Shown: positions 62,658 through 64,000 of the stretch, piece after piece | Layout: each line of letters begins with the position of its first letter | Numbering within the stretch: position 1 is the first letter of the stretch | Source of the DNA: Pseudomonas borbori | GTDB lineage: Bacteria; Pseudomonadota; Gammaproteobacteria; Pseudomonadales; Pseudomonadaceae | Assembly: GCF_900115555.1 (NCBI RefSeq) | Contig: NZ_FOWX01000004.1 | Coordinates: forward strand, 125,878-189,877 | DNA: 64,000 bases | Direction of reading: 5' to 3' | Program-made: the position numbers and the translations under genes | Notes under the pieces: model-generated | Told to the model about the DNA's origin: nothing | What the model saw: the letters and a program-made list of their open reading frames with translations, nothing else | The model's database searches: none

Positions 62658-64000
62658 TTAACCGACCTGCGGCCAGAGATTCTCGTTGAGTGCATCGAGC
62701 ACGCTGTCCAGGTTACCGCCCAGATTGCGATCCAGGCCTTTTAGGCCGCCATGCAGCCTAAATGCATCATTGAACTGCTGCGAATCGATGATCACTTCGT
62801 GTACCAATTGTTTGGCCAGGCGCTGCAGCCAGTTGCGTTGTGCCTGGGTCCAGGGTTGCAGCGCGTAGATCTTCTGCATGGCCTGGGCCACGCGCTGATC
62901 GAAGGGCAGCAGGGCTTCGCCGATGGCGGCCTGGCGGATATAGCCGATGATGCTGGCGGCGATCTCCTGGTTGGTCTGGTTGCGCCAGGCGCTTTTCAGG
63001 CTGACTTCGCTGAAGCCATGCTGGTCGAGCAGCAGGCGTACTTCGCGCAGCTGCTCGCGGGTCAGGTCTTTGGGACGGTTGACCACAACGCCAAGGGCGG
63101 CGGACTGGTTGAGTTGCTTGTGGATGAACTGGTGGAAGCTTTCCAGATAGTCGGCTGGCTTCTGGTTGTTGCCGTAGTTCTGCTCGCGCACCTTCAGCTC
63201 GTCGCTGTGGGTGGAGATGAGCGGGTAGTTTTCCGAGCCGAGCAGGGCGCTGACGGCATCCAGTTGGCTGAGCAGCTGGCCGTGCTGGCGGATAAAGTTG
63301 GCGGCCTGTTGCGGGCCAAGGTCGTGCAGGTGTTTATGTAATTGAGCCGGCTCAACGCCCCACACTTCTTGAAGCTCATCGAGCTTTTTCTTCAGGCTCG
63401 GTTTGTCCTCGGCCTTGTGGCTGGCCTTGCGCAGAATACGCATGATGCGCTGGCTGAGGACGTCGAGCACGTCGTGGGCGTGGCTGCTGTCGTCCTGGCT
63501 GCCGGGTGCCTCATGGCTGGCACTGCCGGTGAGTTCGCTGACCAGTTGTTCCAGGGAGACGTTGGGGTTCTTCACCAGGGGCTTCATGGTGTCGACCGCT
63601 TCCAGGCTGGCGTAGAGATCGACGGGGTCGTAGATGCGGAACACGGTTTTGCCGATTTCGTCGCAGCGGCGGGTGGCGCGGCCTTTCATCTGTTCATAGA
63701 GGATGCGCGAGCGCACGCGGCGCATGAGCACCAGGTTGCAGATCTTCGGCACGTCGATGCCGGTGGTGAGCAGGTCGACGGTGATGGCGATGTTGGGATG
63801 CGCTTCGTTCTTGTACTGGCGAATCAGCTGCTCAACCTTGTCGCTCTGGCCGGTGATGATTTGCACCGCCGCCTGGTTGTACTGCTCGCCGTAGGCTGCC
63901 TTGAAGGCGTCATCCAGGAGGTTTTTCACCCGCTCGGCATGGGCCTGGTTGACGCAGAAGATCATGGTCTTCTCTTCGCCGAACGGGTCCAGCTCATTGG
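62658..64000 (-). CDS. hsdR: Type I restriction helicase/endonuclease subunit, C-terminal part
   Basis: The reading frame is open from the window edge (NELDPFGEEKTM) to a stop at 62658, giving the C-terminal ~445 residues of HsdR. Visible are helicase motifs V/VI (TTGIDVPKICNLVLMRRVRS, QMKGRATRRC) and the long C-terminal domain (NLGGNLDSVLDALNENLWPQ) of the EcoEI-like R subunit. The N-terminal nuclease and Walker A motifs lie outside the window. It ends 185 bp before the ATPase gene. Confidence 0.93.
   Translation of the reverse strand, partial: NELDPFGEEKTMIFCVNQAHAERVKNLLDDAFKAAYGEQYNQAAVQIITGQSDKVEQLIRQYKNEAHPNIAITVDLLTTGIDVPKICNLVLMRRVRSRILYEQMKGRATRRCDEIGKTVFRIYDPVDLYASLEAVDTMKPLVKNPNVSLEQLVSELTGSASHEAPGSQDDSSHAHDVLDVLSQRIMRILRKASHKAEDKPSLKKKLDELQEVWGVEPAQLHKHLHDLGPQQAANFIRQHGQLLSQLDAVSALLGSENYPLISTHSDELKVREQNYGNNQKPADYLESFHQFIHKQLNQSAALGVVVNRPKDLTREQLREVRLLLDQHGFSEVSLKSAWRNQTNQEIAASIIGYIRQAAIGEALLPFDQRVAQAMQKIYALQPWTQAQRNWLQRLAKQLVHEVIIDSQQFNDAFRLHGGLKGLDRNLGGNLDSVLDALNENLWPQVG

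Overview
This is a high-GC gammaproteobacterial chromosome segment, almost certainly Pseudomonas. The evidence is the bioB-bioF-bioH-bioC-bioD / small unknown gene / tandem acyl-CoA dehydrogenase layout, which I recall as the P. aeruginosa PA0500-PA0508 order, together with an OprD-type porin, a DUF4212 plus sodium:solute symporter pair, DUF3300/DUF2950 genes and pseudomonad-style palindromic intergenic repeats. No rRNA, tRNA or CRISPR array was recognised. Family assignments come from reading translations and motifs; no database search was run.

Layout. 0-9.7 kb: dbpA RNA helicase, a periplasmic retropepsin-like protein, a chemoreceptor, a CBS protein, a GST, a Vgb-like beta-propeller protein and a two-gene symporter operon. 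9.7-18.5 kb: trhP, an exonuclease overlapping a cNMP/CBS/nucleotidyltransferase protein, and a four-gene probable metal-uptake cluster (DUF2946, TonB-dependent receptor, BNR propeller, thioredoxin-like). 18.6-25.5 kb: glcB, a GNAT, gcvR, rarD, srkA, comF. 25.6-37 kb: the biotin operon with a predicted BirA operator and promoter at its head, then three paralogous long acyl-CoA dehydrogenases, the first preceded by a clear promoter and a PsrA-type palindrome. 37-46.8 kb: ampG, an alkyltransferase-like gene, two DUF481 paralogues, an unlisted 59-residue small gene, DUF2950/DUF3300, oprD, a GFA protein. 46.8-50.1 kb: decayed sequence (a frameshifted endonuclease I gene and a transposase remnant) around a pentapeptide/K+ channel protein and an FMN reductase.

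Accessory region, 50.1 kb to the end: this looks like a defence island. It has hipB-hipA; a Beta-family protein convergent with an sce7726-type PD-(D/E)XK nuclease and bracketed by a near-identical 25/28-bp direct repeat; a minus-strand group of a NERD nuclease-like protein, a zinc-ribbon membrane protein and a membrane-anchored coiled-coil protein; and a type I restriction operon (hsdR partial, an SMC-like ATPase plus TOPRIM pair of the RloA/RloB type, hsdM, hsdS). hsdS is cut by an IS5-family element with a TTAA duplication, and excision would restore the frame exactly; hsdS also carries an in-frame REP-like palindrome. Several genes here are visibly AT-richer than the core genes, which fits transfer.

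How the genes work together: bioH/bioC make and release the pimeloyl-ACP chain and bioF/bioD/bioB complete biotin. The acyl-CoA dehydrogenases feed beta-oxidation, and glcB consumes the glyoxylate formed when acetyl-CoA or C2 compounds are the carbon source. The accessory genes are most simply read as layered anti-phage functions, some untested.
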